A stretch of 64,000 bases of DNA from assembly GCF_014490035.1 (NCBI RefSeq), contig NZ_CP061008.1, forward strand, positions 3,720,001 through 3,784,000, in the 5' to 3' direction. The notes under the pieces are model-generated. The model did no database searches, was not told the DNA's origin, and saw only the letters and a list, made by a program, of their open reading frames with translations. Source of the stretch: Achromobacter xylosoxidans (GTDB taxonomy: Bacteria; Pseudomonadota; Gammaproteobacteria; Burkholderiales; Burkholderiaceae_B). A program made the position numbers and the translations under genes. Positions 54,085-63,496 of this stretch are shown one piece after another (position 1 is the first letter of the stretch; every line of letters begins with the position of its first letter).

Positions 54085-55503
54085 ATGAAGCTGCGCCTGA
54101 AAATCCTGCTGCTCGCCGCGGTCCCCCTGCTGGTGGCCGTCGCCGCCATCACGGTGGCCGTCTACGTGCAGGGCCTGCAGCTGGCGCAGCGCGAAAAGCA
54201 GGTCGTGGAAAACGCCTGGCTGGCCAGCAAGGAAGGCGAACTGCGCCACTACGTCAACCTGGCCTACAGCGCCATCGCGCCCCTGCAGGCGGCGGCCGAC
54301 GACGACGCCACCCGCCAGCGCGCGCTCGACCTGCTGGCGCAGATGGAATTCGGCCACGACGGCTATTTTTTCGTCTATGACCTGAAGGGCCGGAACCTGA
54401 TGCACCCGCGCCAGCCGGAGCTGGTCGGCCAGGACCTCTGGGAGCTGCGCGACACCAAGGGCCAGCCCGTGATCCAGAACCTGCTGACCGCCGCCCGGCG
54501 CGGCGGCCAGGACGGTGAAGCGGTTCACTATCTATGGGAAAAGCCCTCCACCCACCAGACCGAGGAAAAGCTGGGCTACGTGGTGGTGCTGGAGCGCTGG
54601 GGCTGGATGCTGGGCACCGGCATCTACCTGGACGACGTGCAGCAGGCGCTGGAGCGCATCGACGCCGCCGCGCAAGCCAATATCCGCGATATGTTTGCCT
54701 GGGTGGCCGGCATCGCCGCCGTGTCCATCCTGGGCGTGGCGGCCTGCGGCCTGGCCCTGAACATCAGCGACCATCGCCAGTCCGACGCCAAGCTGCGGCT
54801 GATGGCGCGGCAGCTGGTGCGTTCGCAGGAGGACGAGCGCGCGCGGCTCTCGCGCGAGCTGCACGACGGCATCAGCCAGGTGCTGGTGTCGATCAAGCTG
54901 TCCCTGGAAGCGGCGCGGGAGCGGCTGCGGCAGACCTTGCCGGCCGAGCCGCGCGCCCTCGCTCATATCGACACCCCCCTGGGCGGCGCACTGGACCGGT
55001 TGAATACCGCCGTGGGCGAGGTCCGGCGTATTTCGCACAACCTGCGGCCGACGCTGCTGGACGACCTGGGCCTGCCGGCCGCACTCGAACATCTGGGCCG
55101 CGAGTTCGCCATCCCCAGCCAGGATGGCGCCCCGCCGCTGGCCGTGCGCCTGCACACCGCCGGGCAGCCGGTGAAGCTGCCCGAAGCCTATGCCACCGCC
55201 CTGTTCCGCGTCACCCAGGAAGCCCTGACCAACGTCATCCGCCATGCCGGCGCCACCCGCGCCGACATGACGCTGGCTTATTCCCAGCGCGACCTGCGCC
55301 TGACCATCGCCGACGACGGCCGCGGCTTCGACTATGCCGAGGTGCAGCAGGATCCGCGCCGCGGCATCGGCCTGCGCAATATGCGCGAACGCATGAACGC
55401 GCTGTCCGGCACGCTGACATTCCGCTCCACCTCCCACGGCACGGTCCTGCAGGCCTGGCTGCCGCTGCCCGCCGCCCCTCTACCCGCGAGCTCCGACGCA
55501 TGA
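54085..55503 (+). CDS. cache-domain sensor histidine kinase (NarL-type, HisKA_3)
   Basis: The 472-residue kinase has an N-terminal span (LLAAVPLLVAVAAITVAVYV), a periplasmic single-cache domain (FGHDGYFFVYDLKGRNLMHP, GWMLGTGIYLDDVQ), a second span (VAGIAAVSILGVAACGLAL), the HisKA_3 histidine in RLSRELHDGISQVLVSIK and an ATPase domain (DDGRGFD, GIGLRNMRERM). Single-cache domains of this type often bind small carboxylates such as pyruvate or acetate. It overlaps its regulator by four bases and faces cstA. Confidence 0.9.
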   Translation: MKLRLKILLLAAVPLLVAVAAITVAVYVQGLQLAQREKQVVENAWLASKEGELRHYVNLAYSAIAPLQAAADDDATRQRALDLLAQMEFGHDGYFFVYDLKGRNLMHPRQPELVGQDLWELRDTKGQPVIQNLLTAARRGGQDGEAVHYLWEKPSTHQTEEKLGYVVVLERWGWMLGTGIYLDDVQQALERIDAAAQANIRDMFAWVAGIAAVSILGVAACGLALNISDHRQSDAKLRLMARQLVRSQEDERARLSRELHDGISQVLVSIKLSLEAARERLRQTLPAEPRALAHIDTPLGGALDRLNTAVGEVRRISHNLRPTLLDDLGLPAALEHLGREFAIPSQDGAPPLAVRLHTAGQPVKLPEAYATALFRVTQEALTNVIRHAGATRADMTLAYSQRDLRLTIADDGRGFDYAEVQQDPRRGIGLRNMRERMNALSGTLTFRSTSHGTVLQAWLPLPAAPLPASSDA

Positions 55504-56156
55504 CCCACAAGCCCGACCCCATCCGGCTGCTGCTGATCGACGACCACCCGCTGGTGCGGGACGGGCTGCGGCTGCGCCTGGAAACCGTGCCGCAGTTGCA
55601 GGTAGTGGGCGAGGCCGGCAACGCCGCCGCCGCCCAGGCCTTTCTGGCCGCCTGCCTGGCCGAGGATCCGCAGGGCGGCACTTTGCCGCACCTGGCGCTG
55701 ATGGACCTCAACATGCCGGGCGTGGGCGGGCTGGAGCTGACCGCCCTGCTGCACGAGCGCTACCCGCAGATCGCCGTGCTGGTGCTGTCCATGCACGACA
55801 ACCCCGAATACATGCTGCAAGCCGTCAAGGCCGGCGCGCGCGGCTATCTGCTGAAGGACGAGCCGGCGCAGGAAATCGTCACCGCCATCGGCGCGGTCAT
55901 GGCGGGCCGCAGCTATTTCAGCGCGGCGGTCGCGGTGCGCCTGTCGCAGGCCACGGCGCCGGCCACCATGCTGACGCAGCGCGAACGCGACGTGCTGCGC
56001 CACATCGCCAGCGGCGAGGCCAACAAGCAGATCGCGCAGGCGCTGGGGCTGTCGGTGCGCACGGTGGAAACCCATCGCCTGAACATCAAGCGCAAGCTGG
56101 GCATAGATGGACAGGCTGAGCTGATCAAGTACGCCGTCGAAAACCGTGGGGTGTAG
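55500..56156 (+). CDS. NarL/LuxR family response regulator
   Basis: A 218-residue regulator: receiver domain (IRLLLIDDHPLVRDGLRLRL, phosphoacceptor in LMDLNMPG, lysine in YLLKDEP) and a C-terminal LuxR helix-turn-helix (LTQRERDVLRHIASGEANKQ, LSVRTVETHRLNIKRKLG). It starts with an ATGA overlap after the cache kinase. The probable target is cstA, through the repeats at 53913-53965. Confidence 0.93.
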   Translation: MTHKPDPIRLLLIDDHPLVRDGLRLRLETVPQLQVVGEAGNAAAAQAFLAACLAEDPQGGTLPHLALMDLNMPGVGGLELTALLHERYPQIAVLVLSMHDNPEYMLQAVKAGARGYLLKDEPAQEIVTAIGAVMAGRSYFSAAVAVRLSQATAPATMLTQRERDVLRHIASGEANKQIAQALGLSVRTVETHRLNIKRKLGIDGQAELIKYAVENRGV

Positions 56157-56250
56157 CCCCCCACGCCGCGCACGCTACGCGTGCTTGCTGCCCCCCCGAG
56201 GGGGGCTGTTTCCCCTTGGGGCGGCCCGGCGGGGAAACCCTTCTTGTGGC
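56157..56250. repeat. intergenic C/G-hairpin repeat element
   Basis: After the regulator stop come a GCACGC-TAC-GCGTGC stem (56170-56184), a C6/G6 hairpin (56192-56205) and a CCCCTTGGGG-containing stretch rich in GGCCCGGCGGGG. Elements of this composition recur between genes in Bordetella, Achromobacter and relatives. They may end transcription, but origin and role are unclear. Confidence 0.55.
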
Positions 56251-56322
56251 CTGAGGTAGACTTGCAGCACTACGCTACACACAGTAAAGCGCCGCAACCA
56301 GCGCCGCCCCCAGGAGTCCCCG

Positions 56323-56868
56323 ATGTCATTGGAAAAGCACTACACCGCCATTCTTGAAGAACTAGGGGAAGATCCGTCCCGCGAAGGACTGGCGGACACG
56401 CCCGCCCGCGCGGCCAAGGCCATGCGCCACCTGTGCCGCGGCTACGGCCAGAACCTGGACGAAATCGTCAACGGCGCGCTGTTCACCTCGGACACGCGCG
56501 AGATCGTGCTGGTCAAGAACATCGAGCTGTATTCGCTCTGCGAGCACCACATGCTGCCCTTCATCGGCAAGGCCCACGTGGCCTACCTGCCCAACGGCAA
56601 GGTGCTGGGCCTGTCCAAGGTCGCGCGCATCGTCGAGATGTACGCGCGCCGCCTGCAGATCCAGGAAAACCTCAGCCGCCAGGTGGCCGAAGCCGTGCAG
56701 TCCGTGACCGGCGCGGCCGGCGTGGCCGTGGTCATCGAAGCCCAGCACATGTGCATGATGATGCGCGGCGTGGAAAAGCAGAACTCGTCCATGGTGACCT
56801 CGGTCATGCTGGGTGAATTCCACGACAATCCGTCGACCCGGGCCGAATTCCTCAGCCTCATCCGCTAG
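56323..56868 (+). CDS. folE: GTP cyclohydrolase I
   Basis: A 181-residue enzyme making dihydroneopterin triphosphate from GTP for folate synthesis. Signatures are the zinc cysteine and histidine in [38 protein letters not shown], and the second zinc cysteine in [18 protein letters not shown] lies before ATG 56323. ACTACGC at 56269, 54 bp upstream, resembles the repeats before the cache kinase but may be chance. Confidence 0.95.
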   Translation: MSLEKHYTAILEELGEDPSREGLADTPARAAKAMRHLCRGYGQNLDEIVNGALFTSDTREIVLVKNIELYSLCEHHMLPFIGKAHVAYLPNGKVLGLSKVARIVEMYARRLQIQENLSRQVAEAVQSVTGAAGVAVVIEAQHMCMMMRGVEKQNSSMVTSVMLGEFHDNPSTRAEFLSLIR

Positions 56869-57007
56869 CCGGATTTCCCCTCCCCCTTTTGGCGCATATC
56901 GCGGGCCGCCTCGCCGGCCGCACCCCGCCGCGCCGGCCGCGCCAGCTCTGGCGCCGCCGGCCGGCAGGCGGGCCCGGCCCGCTTTTGGCTCCTACTGATC
57001 CGGGCAT

Positions 57008-57049
57008 CTGGCCCTAGCGTTCTGGCCCCATCCGGGCAAACTGGCTCCA
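57008..57049. promoter_or_regulatory. TauR-like direct repeats upstream of tauA
   Basis: CTGGCCCTA (57008), CTGGCCCCA (57022) and CTGGCTCCA (57041) are direct repeats in the tauA promoter region. A related TTGGCTCCTA begins at 56985. MocR-type TauR in Rhodobacter is reported to bind direct repeats of CTGGAC-type, so these are candidate sites for the regulator at 59978. Confidence 0.5.
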
Positions 57050-57096
57050 GCATCCCGGTCGCGCCGGAGCGCGGCCGTTCCCTCCCGGAGATCTCC

Positions 57097-58125
57097 ATGA
57101 ACGCGATATTCCGCCTCATCCGCCGCTGCACCCTGGCCGGCCTGGCCGCCGCGCTGTTGGCCGCTCCCGCCTATGCCCAGACCAAGCTGGTGGTCGGCTA
57201 CCAGCTGATCGTCGGGCCGTTCCTGACGGCGATCGCCGACGGCAGTTTCGACAAGGCCTTGAAGGACGCCGGCTACCAGGTGGACTGGCGCCAGTTCACC
57301 TCCGGCGGCGACATCTCCACCGCGCTGGCCTCCGGCAACGTGCCGGTCGGCGTGCTGGGCTCCACCGGCATCACCGCGGCCGCGACCCGCGGCGTGGACA
57401 TGGAGCTGTTCTGGATCCTGGACAACATCGGCAAGTCCGAGGCGCTGGTGGCGCGCAACGGTTCCGGCATCAACAGCACGGCCGACCTGAAGGGCAAGCG
57501 GGTCGCCACGCCTTTCGTGTCCACCTCGCACTTCCATCTGCTGGTCGGGCTGGAACAGGTCTGGAAGATCAATCCGCGCGACGTGCGCATCCTGAACATG
57601 CAGCCGCCGCAGATCGTGGCCGCGTGGCAGCGCGGCGACATCGACGCGGCCTACGTCTGGCCGCCCGCGCTGACCGAGATCGCCAAGAGCGGCAAGATCA
57701 TCGCCGACTCGGAACAAATCGGCAAAGCCAGCGTGCCAACCTTCGACGGCATCGTGGTGGATCGCGCCTGGGCCGCCAAGAACCCCAAGTTCATGGCCGC
57801 CTTCACCAGCGTATTGGCCAAATCCTACGCGGACTACCGCGCCAACAGCGCCAAATGGACCGCCGACTCGCCGCAGGTCAAGAGCATCGTCAAACTGATC
57901 GGCGGCAAACCCGAGGACATGGTCGAGGCGCTCCAGCTGCTGGTCTTCCCGACCGTGCAGGAACAGGCCTCCAATGTCTGGCTGGGCGGCGGCAAGGAAT
58001 CGGGCGCCGCCCGCGCCTTCGCGGCCAGCGCCCAGTTCCTGAAAGACCAGAAGCAGATCGACCGCGCCCTGGCCGACTACAGCCCGCACGTCACGGACAA
58101 GTACGCCCGGGCGGCCGAGAAGTAA
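57097..58125 (+). CDS. tauA: taurine ABC transporter substrate-binding protein
   Basis: The 342-residue periplasmic protein has a signal peptide ([18 protein letters not shown]) and TauA-type core segments [20 protein letters not shown] and [20 protein letters not shown], with [19 protein letters not shown] precedes ATG 57097. It is first in a tauABC set, followed by a MocR regulator and dehydrogenase genes, so taurine or a related sulfonate is the expected ligand. Confidence 0.88.
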   Translation: MNAIFRLIRRCTLAGLAAALLAAPAYAQTKLVVGYQLIVGPFLTAIADGSFDKALKDAGYQVDWRQFTSGGDISTALASGNVPVGVLGSTGITAAATRGVDMELFWILDNIGKSEALVARNGSGINSTADLKGKRVATPFVSTSHFHLLVGLEQVWKINPRDVRILNMQPPQIVAAWQRGDIDAAYVWPPALTEIAKSGKIIADSEQIGKASVPTFDGIVVDRAWAAKNPKFMAAFTSVLAKSYADYRANSAKWTADSPQVKSIVKLIGGKPEDMVEALQLLVFPTVQEQASNVWLGGGKESGAARAFAASAQFLKDQKQIDRALADYSPHVTDKYARAAEK

Positions 58126-58216
58126 GAAGCGCTTGCGGCCAAGGCGGCCCGTCCGGCGCCGCCTGCCCAGCATCCCGCAGGGCTGCGCGCAGCCCGCCGC
58201 AACTAGGGGAGCCGGC

Positions 58217-59050
58217 ATGACCATGCAGTCCACGTCCGCCACGCATAGCCTGTGCGCGGAGAAAGTCAGCGTCACCTACCCCGGCCTGCACGAAAGCGGT
58301 CCGGTCATTGCGCTGCAGAACGTCAACCTGACCATCCAGCCCGGCGAGTTCGTCGTCGCGCTGGGCGCCTCGGGTTGCGGCAAGACCACCTTGCTCAGCC
58401 TGCTGGCCGGGTTCCTGTCGCCCACCGAGGGCGAGATCACGCTGGGCGGCCGGCCCATCGTGGGTCCCGGCGCCGACCGCGGCGTGGTGTTCCAGAAGCA
58501 CGCCCTGCTGCCCTGGCTGAACGTGCTGGAGAACACCGAGTTCGGCCTGAAGCTGCAAGGCGTGGACAAGGAAACCCGCCGCGCCCGCGCCCGCCGCAAT
58601 CTGGAGCTGGTGGGCCTGCAGGACTTCCACCGCCACATGATCTACCAGCTGTCGGGCGGCATGCAGCAGCGCGTGGGCATTGCGCGCGCGCTGACCTGCA
58701 ACCCCGCCATGCTGTTGATGGACGAGCCCATGGCGGCGCTCGACGCGCTGACCCGCGAGACCATCCAGGAGCTGCTGCTGGACATCTGGCGGCAGACCAA
58801 CAAGATGTTCTTCTTCATCACGCACAGCGTCGAAGAAGCGCTGTTTCTGGGTTCGCGGCTGATCGTCATGTCGCCCCGCCCGGGCCGCATCACGCACACC
58901 TTCACCCCGGACTTCAACCGGCGCTACCTGGAGACCCGCGATGGCCGCAGCATCAAATCCAGTCCCGACTTCATCGCCATGCGCGAACAAGTCCTTGGCA
59001 TCATCTATGGCGACGAGCGAGCCTCCTCCCCCCAAGGCTTCCATGGCTAG
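58217..59050 (+). CDS. tauB: taurine ABC transporter ATP-binding protein
   Basis: A 277-residue ATPase with Walker [17 protein letters not shown], signature [15 protein letters not shown], Walker [16 protein letters not shown] and switch histidine in [17 protein letters not shown] lies before ATG 58217; a longer frame from 58133 lacks a ribosome site. It overlaps tauC by 8 bp. Confidence 0.92.
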   Translation: MTMQSTSATHSLCAEKVSVTYPGLHESGPVIALQNVNLTIQPGEFVVALGASGCGKTTLLSLLAGFLSPTEGEITLGGRPIVGPGADRGVVFQKHALLPWLNVLENTEFGLKLQGVDKETRRARARRNLELVGLQDFHRHMIYQLSGGMQQRVGIARALTCNPAMLLMDEPMAALDALTRETIQELLLDIWRQTNKMFFFITHSVEEALFLGSRLIVMSPRPGRITHTFTPDFNRRYLETRDGRSIKSSPDFIAMREQVLGIIYGDERASSPQGFHG

Positions 59051-59870
59051 CAACCGCCCGGGACACAAGCCCGCCGCGCCGGGCAAGGTCTACGGCGCGC
59101 CGGGCGCGGGCTACAGCGGCCACATCAGCCTGATCACCAGCCTGGCGCTCATCGGCCTGTGGTTCCTGGTGACCAGCGCCGGCTGGGTGCGGCCGCTATT
59201 CCTGCCTTCGCCCCTGGCCGTGTACGACAAGTTCGTCTCGGCCATGACCGACGGCGTGGCCAACTCCACGCTTACCGAACATGCGCTGGCCAGCCTGTCG
59301 CGGGTGTTCGGCGCCTTCTTCCTGGCCTGCGTGACCGCCATTCCCGTCGGCATCCTGATGGGCGTGAACCGCTACGCGCGCGGCATCTTCGATCCGCCCA
59401 TCGAGTTCTACCGCCCGCTGCCGCCGCTGGCTTACCTGCCGCTCATCATCATCTGGTTCGGCATCGGCGAGTTCCCCAAGGTCCTGCTGATCTACCTGGC
59501 GATCTTCGCGCCCATGGCGATCGCCGCGCGCGCCGGCGTGCGCTCGGTGTCGATCGAACAGATCCACGCGGCCTACGCCATGGGCGGCACGCCCGCGCAG
59601 GTGGTCTGGCACGTGATCCTGAAGGCCGCCATGCCGGAAATCTTCACGGGCATGCGCATCGGCATCGGCGTGGGCTGGACCACGCTGGTGGCCGCCGAAA
59701 TGGTGGCCGCCGACCGCGGCCTGGGCTTCATGGTGCTGAACGCCGCCCAGTTCCTGGCCAGCGACACCGTCATCATGGGCATCATCGTGATCGGCGTGTT
59801 CGCCTTCGCCTTCGACCTGCTGGTCCGTTATCTGGAGAAGTTCGCCATACCCTGGAAGGGACGGGTCTGA
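59043..59870 (+). CDS. tauC: taurine ABC transporter permease
   Basis: A 275-residue permease of the BPD type with about six spans and the EAA loop [20 protein letters not shown] that docks the ATPase. ATG 59043 has AAGG upstream and overlaps the tauB stop; ATG 59007 is an in-frame alternative. It completes tauABC. Confidence 0.9.
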   Translation: MASNRPGHKPAAPGKVYGAPGAGYSGHISLITSLALIGLWFLVTSAGWVRPLFLPSPLAVYDKFVSAMTDGVANSTLTEHALASLSRVFGAFFLACVTAIPVGILMGVNRYARGIFDPPIEFYRPLPPLAYLPLIIIWFGIGEFPKVLLIYLAIFAPMAIAARAGVRSVSIEQIHAAYAMGGTPAQVVWHVILKAAMPEIFTGMRIGIGVGWTTLVAAEMVAADRGLGFMVLNAAQFLASDTVIMGIIVIGVFAFAFDLLVRYLEKFAIPWKGRV

Positions 59871-59977
59871 AACGCGCCCGGGCAATCCCTCATTTCGTCC
59901 CCCATCCGGCTCCTCTATCCTCAAGAGCGGCGCCTGCGCAGCGGCTACCGGCTGCGCGGCCTAGACAAGGAGCCGTC

Positions 59978-61555
59978 ATGTCCAGCCAGGCCTCGATGCT
60001 CAAGCCTGTGTTGTGGGAGCGCCTGTTCGAACGCGAAAGCGCGCCCAATCTCAGCCTGCAGGGCTGCGTGCGCCAGATGCTGGTGTCCGCCATCCTCAGC
60101 GGCCACCTGCCGCCAGGCACGCCGGTGCCGTCCAGCCGGCATCTGGCCGACCAGCTGCGCATCGCGCGCAACACCGTGGTTTTCGCCTACCAGCAACTGG
60201 TCAGCGAGGGCTATCTGGTGTCGCGCGAACGCAGCGGCCACTTCGTCAGCGACACGGTCATGCGGGGCCATTCCGGGCCGGCGGCCGACGCCCCGCCCGC
60301 CGAGGGCGGCGAGCCCGACGTGCGCTGGGACGAAAGGCTGCGCTTTCGCCCGTCCCGGCAGCGCAACATCACCAAGCCGCGCGACTGGCAGAAGCAGCCC
60401 TATCCCTTCGTCTACGCCCAGTTCGACCAGGACCTGTTCCCCACCGCGGAATGGCGCGAATGCTGCATCAAGGCGCTGTCCGTGCTGGACATCCGCAGTT
60501 GGGCGCCGGACCTGATCACCCACGACGACCCGGCGCTCATCGAGCAGATCCGTACCCAGGTGCTGCCACGCCGCGGCGTCTGGGCCGACGCCGAGGAAAT
60601 CGTCATCACGGTGGGCGCGCAGCATGCGCTCTACCTGCTGGCCGACCTGCTGGTCAACGAGGACACCGTGGTCGGCATGGAAGACCCCGGCTATCCCGAC
60701 GCCCGCAACATCTTCGCCAGCCACACGCGCAATCTGCTGCCCCTGCCGGTGGACGAACAAGGGCTGTGCACCGGCACCCATCTGCTGGGCTGCGACTACA
60801 TTTTCGTCACGCCGGGCCACCAGTGCCCCACCACGGTCACCCTATCGCCGGAGCGCCGCCAGAACCTGCTGACGCTGGCGCGCCAGGCCGACAGCCTGAT
60901 CATCGAGGACGATTTCGAAAGCGAAAGCCGCTGGGGCGAAGGCGCGATTCCCGCCTTGAAGAGCCTGGACCGCGACGGCCGCGTGATCTACGTGGGCAGC
61001 CTGGCCAAGTCCTTCGCGCCGGGCCTGCGCATCGGCTACATCGTGGCGCCGCGCGAGCTCACCGCCGAACTGCGCGCCCTGCGCCGCCTGATGCTGCGCC
61101 ACCCTTCGGCCTACATCCAGCGGGCGTTTTCGCTATTCATTTCGCTGGGCCACCACCATTCGCTGCTGCGCAGGCAATCGCAGGCCTACCAGGAACGCGG
61201 CACCGAGCTGGCCCGCGCGCTGGCGCGGCACCTGCCCGATTTCAAGGTCATCCCCATTACCGGATCCTCGTCCTGCTGGCTGCAAGGGCCGCCCTGGCTC
61301 AACGCCTGCGAGCTATCCGAAGCCGCGCTGGCCGAAGGCGTGGTGGTGGAGCCCGGCGACGTCTTCTTCATGAACGGCGCCGACGCGCCGCGCAACTTCC
61401 TGCGGGTCGGCTTCACCTCGATCCGGCCGGAACACATCGAGCCGGGGATCGCCAGGCTGGCCAAGGTGGTCGACCGCTACCGCGGCCGCGCCGCGGACGG
61501 CAAGCAGGCCCCGCAGGGCCCGGACCTGCACGCGCTAGAGCACTTCGTCTCTTAG
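59978..61555 (+). CDS. tauR: MocR family (GntR-aminotransferase) regulator, TauR-like
   Basis: The 525-residue protein joins an N-terminal GntR winged helix (GTPVPSSRHLADQLRIARNT, VVFAYQQLVSEGYLVSRERS) to a class I aminotransferase-like domain. The PLP lysine is in YVGSLAKSFAPGLRIGYI and the aspartate motif in IIEDDFESE. ACAAGGAG before ATG 59978 sets the start. TauR uses PLP and taurine to activate tau genes. Its position after tauABC and convergent with the dehydrogenase genes supports that role. The last 21 bp overlap the convergent gene. Confidence 0.85.
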   Translation: MSSQASMLKPVLWERLFERESAPNLSLQGCVRQMLVSAILSGHLPPGTPVPSSRHLADQLRIARNTVVFAYQQLVSEGYLVSRERSGHFVSDTVMRGHSGPAADAPPAEGGEPDVRWDERLRFRPSRQRNITKPRDWQKQPYPFVYAQFDQDLFPTAEWRECCIKALSVLDIRSWAPDLITHDDPALIEQIRTQVLPRRGVWADAEEIVITVGAQHALYLLADLLVNEDTVVGMEDPGYPDARNIFASHTRNLLPLPVDEQGLCTGTHLLGCDYIFVTPGHQCPTTVTLSPERRQNLLTLARQADSLIIEDDFESESRWGEGAIPALKSLDRDGRVIYVGSLAKSFAPGLRIGYIVAPRELTAELRALRRLMLRHPSAYIQRAFSLFISLGHHHSLLRRQSQAYQERGTELARALARHLPDFKVIPITGSSSCWLQGPPWLNACELSEAALAEGVVVEPGDVFFMNGADAPRNFLRVGFTSIRPEHIEPGIARLAKVVDRYRGRAADGKQAPQGPDLHALEHFVS

Positions 61556-62950
61556 GTAGTACCAGCGGTACAGCAGGCCCTGGCCCAGCCTGCGGAACGG
61601 CGCGAACATATGCCCCGGCAAGGGCGAGTCGTAGATCGGCAGGTCCCAGGACACGCCGTCCTTGCCCATCATGCGCTGCGCCAGGCGTTTGCCGGCGTGG
61701 GCCGAGAACGCCACGCCATTGCCGCCGTAGCCGAAGGCGTAATAGACCGGCTGCGCCGGGTCGGGCTGCGTGACGCGCGGCATCATGTCGTGGCTCACGT
61801 CGACCCAGCCCCACCAGGAATAGTCCACGTCCACCCCCGCCAGCGTGGGGAACTTGCGCGCCAGCCCCTCGCGCAGCAGCGCCAGATGGCGCGGGTGCTG
61901 CGCGTCGGCGCCGCGCAGCGCGCTGCGGCTGCCGATCTGCATGCGGCCATCGGGCAGCAGACGGTAATAGAAGCGCAGCGTCCGTGTATCGGTAATGAAC
62001 ACCGTGCTCTTCAGACCCGCGGCGTCGCGTTCCGCCGGCGTCAGCACCCGCGTCACCAGCGAGTTCGAAAGCACCGGCATGATGCGATTGTCCAGCAAGC
62101 GGTTGACGCCCTGCGCGGTGTAGCCGCCAGTGGCGAAGGCCACGCGGCGCGCGCGCACGTAGCCGTTGGGCGTCTGCAGCCGCACGCCGCCGTTCTCGGC
62201 GCGCCAGCCCAGCACCGGGCTGCCCGGATGGATGCGCACGCCCAGGGCCCGCGCCTGCCGCATGTAGCCATAGGCGAGCTTCAAGGGATGCACGCCCACG
62301 CCGTCCGGCTCGTGCATCGCGCCCACCGCCTCGCGGTCGTACACGTAGCGTTCGCGCAATTCCTCCCGGCTCAACATCCTGGCGTCATAGCCGAACATCT
62401 CGCGCATCACGCGGGCCTCGTTCTCCAGGAATGCCATCTTCTTCTGGCGGTGCGCGGTGTACAGGTGGCCGCCCGGCTGCGCGTCGCAATCCACCTGGGC
62501 CACCAGGCTCTTCCAGTATTCGAAGCCTTCGCGGATCTCGGCGTCCAGGCGCTTGGCGGTCGCCAATCCCCAGCGCGCTATCCATTGCGAACGGTACAGG
62601 CGTCCGGACGCATTCTGTCCCTGTCCGCCGTTGCGGCTGGTGCAGCCCCACACCACGCGGTTGGCTTCCAGCACCACGGCCTTCACGCCGAAGTCGCGGG
62701 CCAGCGTCAGCGCCGCCGACAGCCCGGTGAAGCCCGAGCCCACGATCACCACGTCGGCATCGATATCGCCGTTGACAGGACCGTCGTCCTCGGGCGGCTC
62801 GCCCGCGGTCGCGACCCAGTAGGTGGGCGCGTAGTCCTGCCCGCGGCCGGGCGGGGACACCAGCGGATCGTAGGCCGGGTTGTAGGCGCTGATCGCCGTC
62901 CGGCCAGCGGGGGCCGGACCTGCAGGTTGGAAGGACATTTGAGTATCCAT
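61535..62950 (-). CDS. FAD-dependent amine oxidoreductase, probable taurine dehydrogenase large subunit (TauY-like)
   Basis: A 471-residue DAO-family flavoprotein with the FAD motif VVIVGSGFTGLSAALTLAR, then EANRVVWGCTSRNGGQ typical of the gamma-glutamylputrescine/OrdL group, and the C-terminal YYAFGYGGNGVAFSAHAGKR. Taurine dehydrogenase TauY belongs to this group and deaminates taurine to sulfoacetaldehyde. Taurine genes beside it and the small NTF2-like protein after the gap favour that role. Gamma-glutamylputrescine oxidase is the main alternative. Sulfoacetaldehyde acetyltransferase is not in the window. Confidence 0.75.
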   Translation of the reverse strand: MDTQMSFQPAGPAPAGRTAISAYNPAYDPLVSPPGRGQDYAPTYWVATAGEPPEDDGPVNGDIDADVVIVGSGFTGLSAALTLARDFGVKAVVLEANRVVWGCTSRNGGQGQNASGRLYRSQWIARWGLATAKRLDAEIREGFEYWKSLVAQVDCDAQPGGHLYTAHRQKKMAFLENEARVMREMFGYDARMLSREELRERYVYDREAVGAMHEPDGVGVHPLKLAYGYMRQARALGVRIHPGSPVLGWRAENGGVRLQTPNGYVRARRVAFATGGYTAQGVNRLLDNRIMPVLSNSLVTRVLTPAERDAAGLKSTVFITDTRTLRFYYRLLPDGRMQIGSRSALRGADAQHPRHLALLREGLARKFPTLAGVDVDYSWWGWVDVSHDMMPRVTQPDPAQPVYYAFGYGGNGVAFSAHAGKRLAQRMMGKDGVSWDLPIYDSPLPGHMFAPFRRLGQGLLYRWYYLRDEVL

Positions 62951-62982
62951 GCGGCGTTCCGGTAGCTGGGTGCGGGGCGTGC

Positions 62983-63375
62983 TCAGCCGCGGGCCGGCAA
63001 TACCGGGCGCTGCTTGCGGTAGGCGTTCTTGACGCGGATCTTGCCGTTCTGGAAGGTGAAGACGTCCACCATGTCCGCCTCCACGCGGGAGCCGTCTGCG
63101 GCTGTGCCGGTAAAGGTCGATTCGGACACGCCGCGGTCGCCGGCCACCCAATGCGTGCCGTTCTGCCACTGCGCGTCGGGAAAATTCGCCCAGGCCGCCG
63201 CGAAGGCGGCGCGCACCGCCTCGCGGCCTTCGTGCCGCGCGCCCCATCGCTCGGGGCCGGCCACGGTCTCGAACACGCAGTCGTCGCTCATGAAGGACAT
63301 CAGGGCGTCGATATCGTGGCGGTTCCAGGCCGCCGCGAATTCGGCCAGCATGTCCGCGGTGACGGTCTTCTGCAT
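62983..63375 (-). CDS. SnoaL/NTF2-like protein, probable taurine dehydrogenase small subunit (TauX-like)
   Basis: A 130-residue protein with an NTF2/SnoaL fold (EFAAAWNRHDIDALMSFMSD, DCVFETVAGPERWGARHEGR, DVFTFQNGKIRVKNAY). GGAGG six bases before the ATG at 63375 decides the start. It is transcribed just ahead of the FAD dehydrogenase with a 32-bp gap. Small subunits of taurine dehydrogenase are annotated as such proteins, so the two probably work together; assignment rests mainly on context. Confidence 0.7.
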   Translation of the reverse strand: MQKTVTADMLAEFAAAWNRHDIDALMSFMSDDCVFETVAGPERWGARHEGREAVRAAFAAAWANFPDAQWQNGTHWVAGDRGVSESTFTGTAADGSRVEADMVDVFTFQNGKIRVKNAYRKQRPVLPARG

Positions 63376-63496
63376 TGCATACCTCCGGTAGACGCTGGCG
63401 CGACGCGCGCCAGCATTCAGGATCCAAGGTAAGTGAGCCCCCAGGCAGGGTCTAGAACCAGACACGGGAAATCGCTTGCACCAGACGCTTGCTCGC

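Noticed and set aside
59159..59977. Upstream extension of the MocR regulator
   Set aside because: It reads tauC out of frame; ACAAGGAG before ATG 59978 and the GntR domain just after it fix the start.
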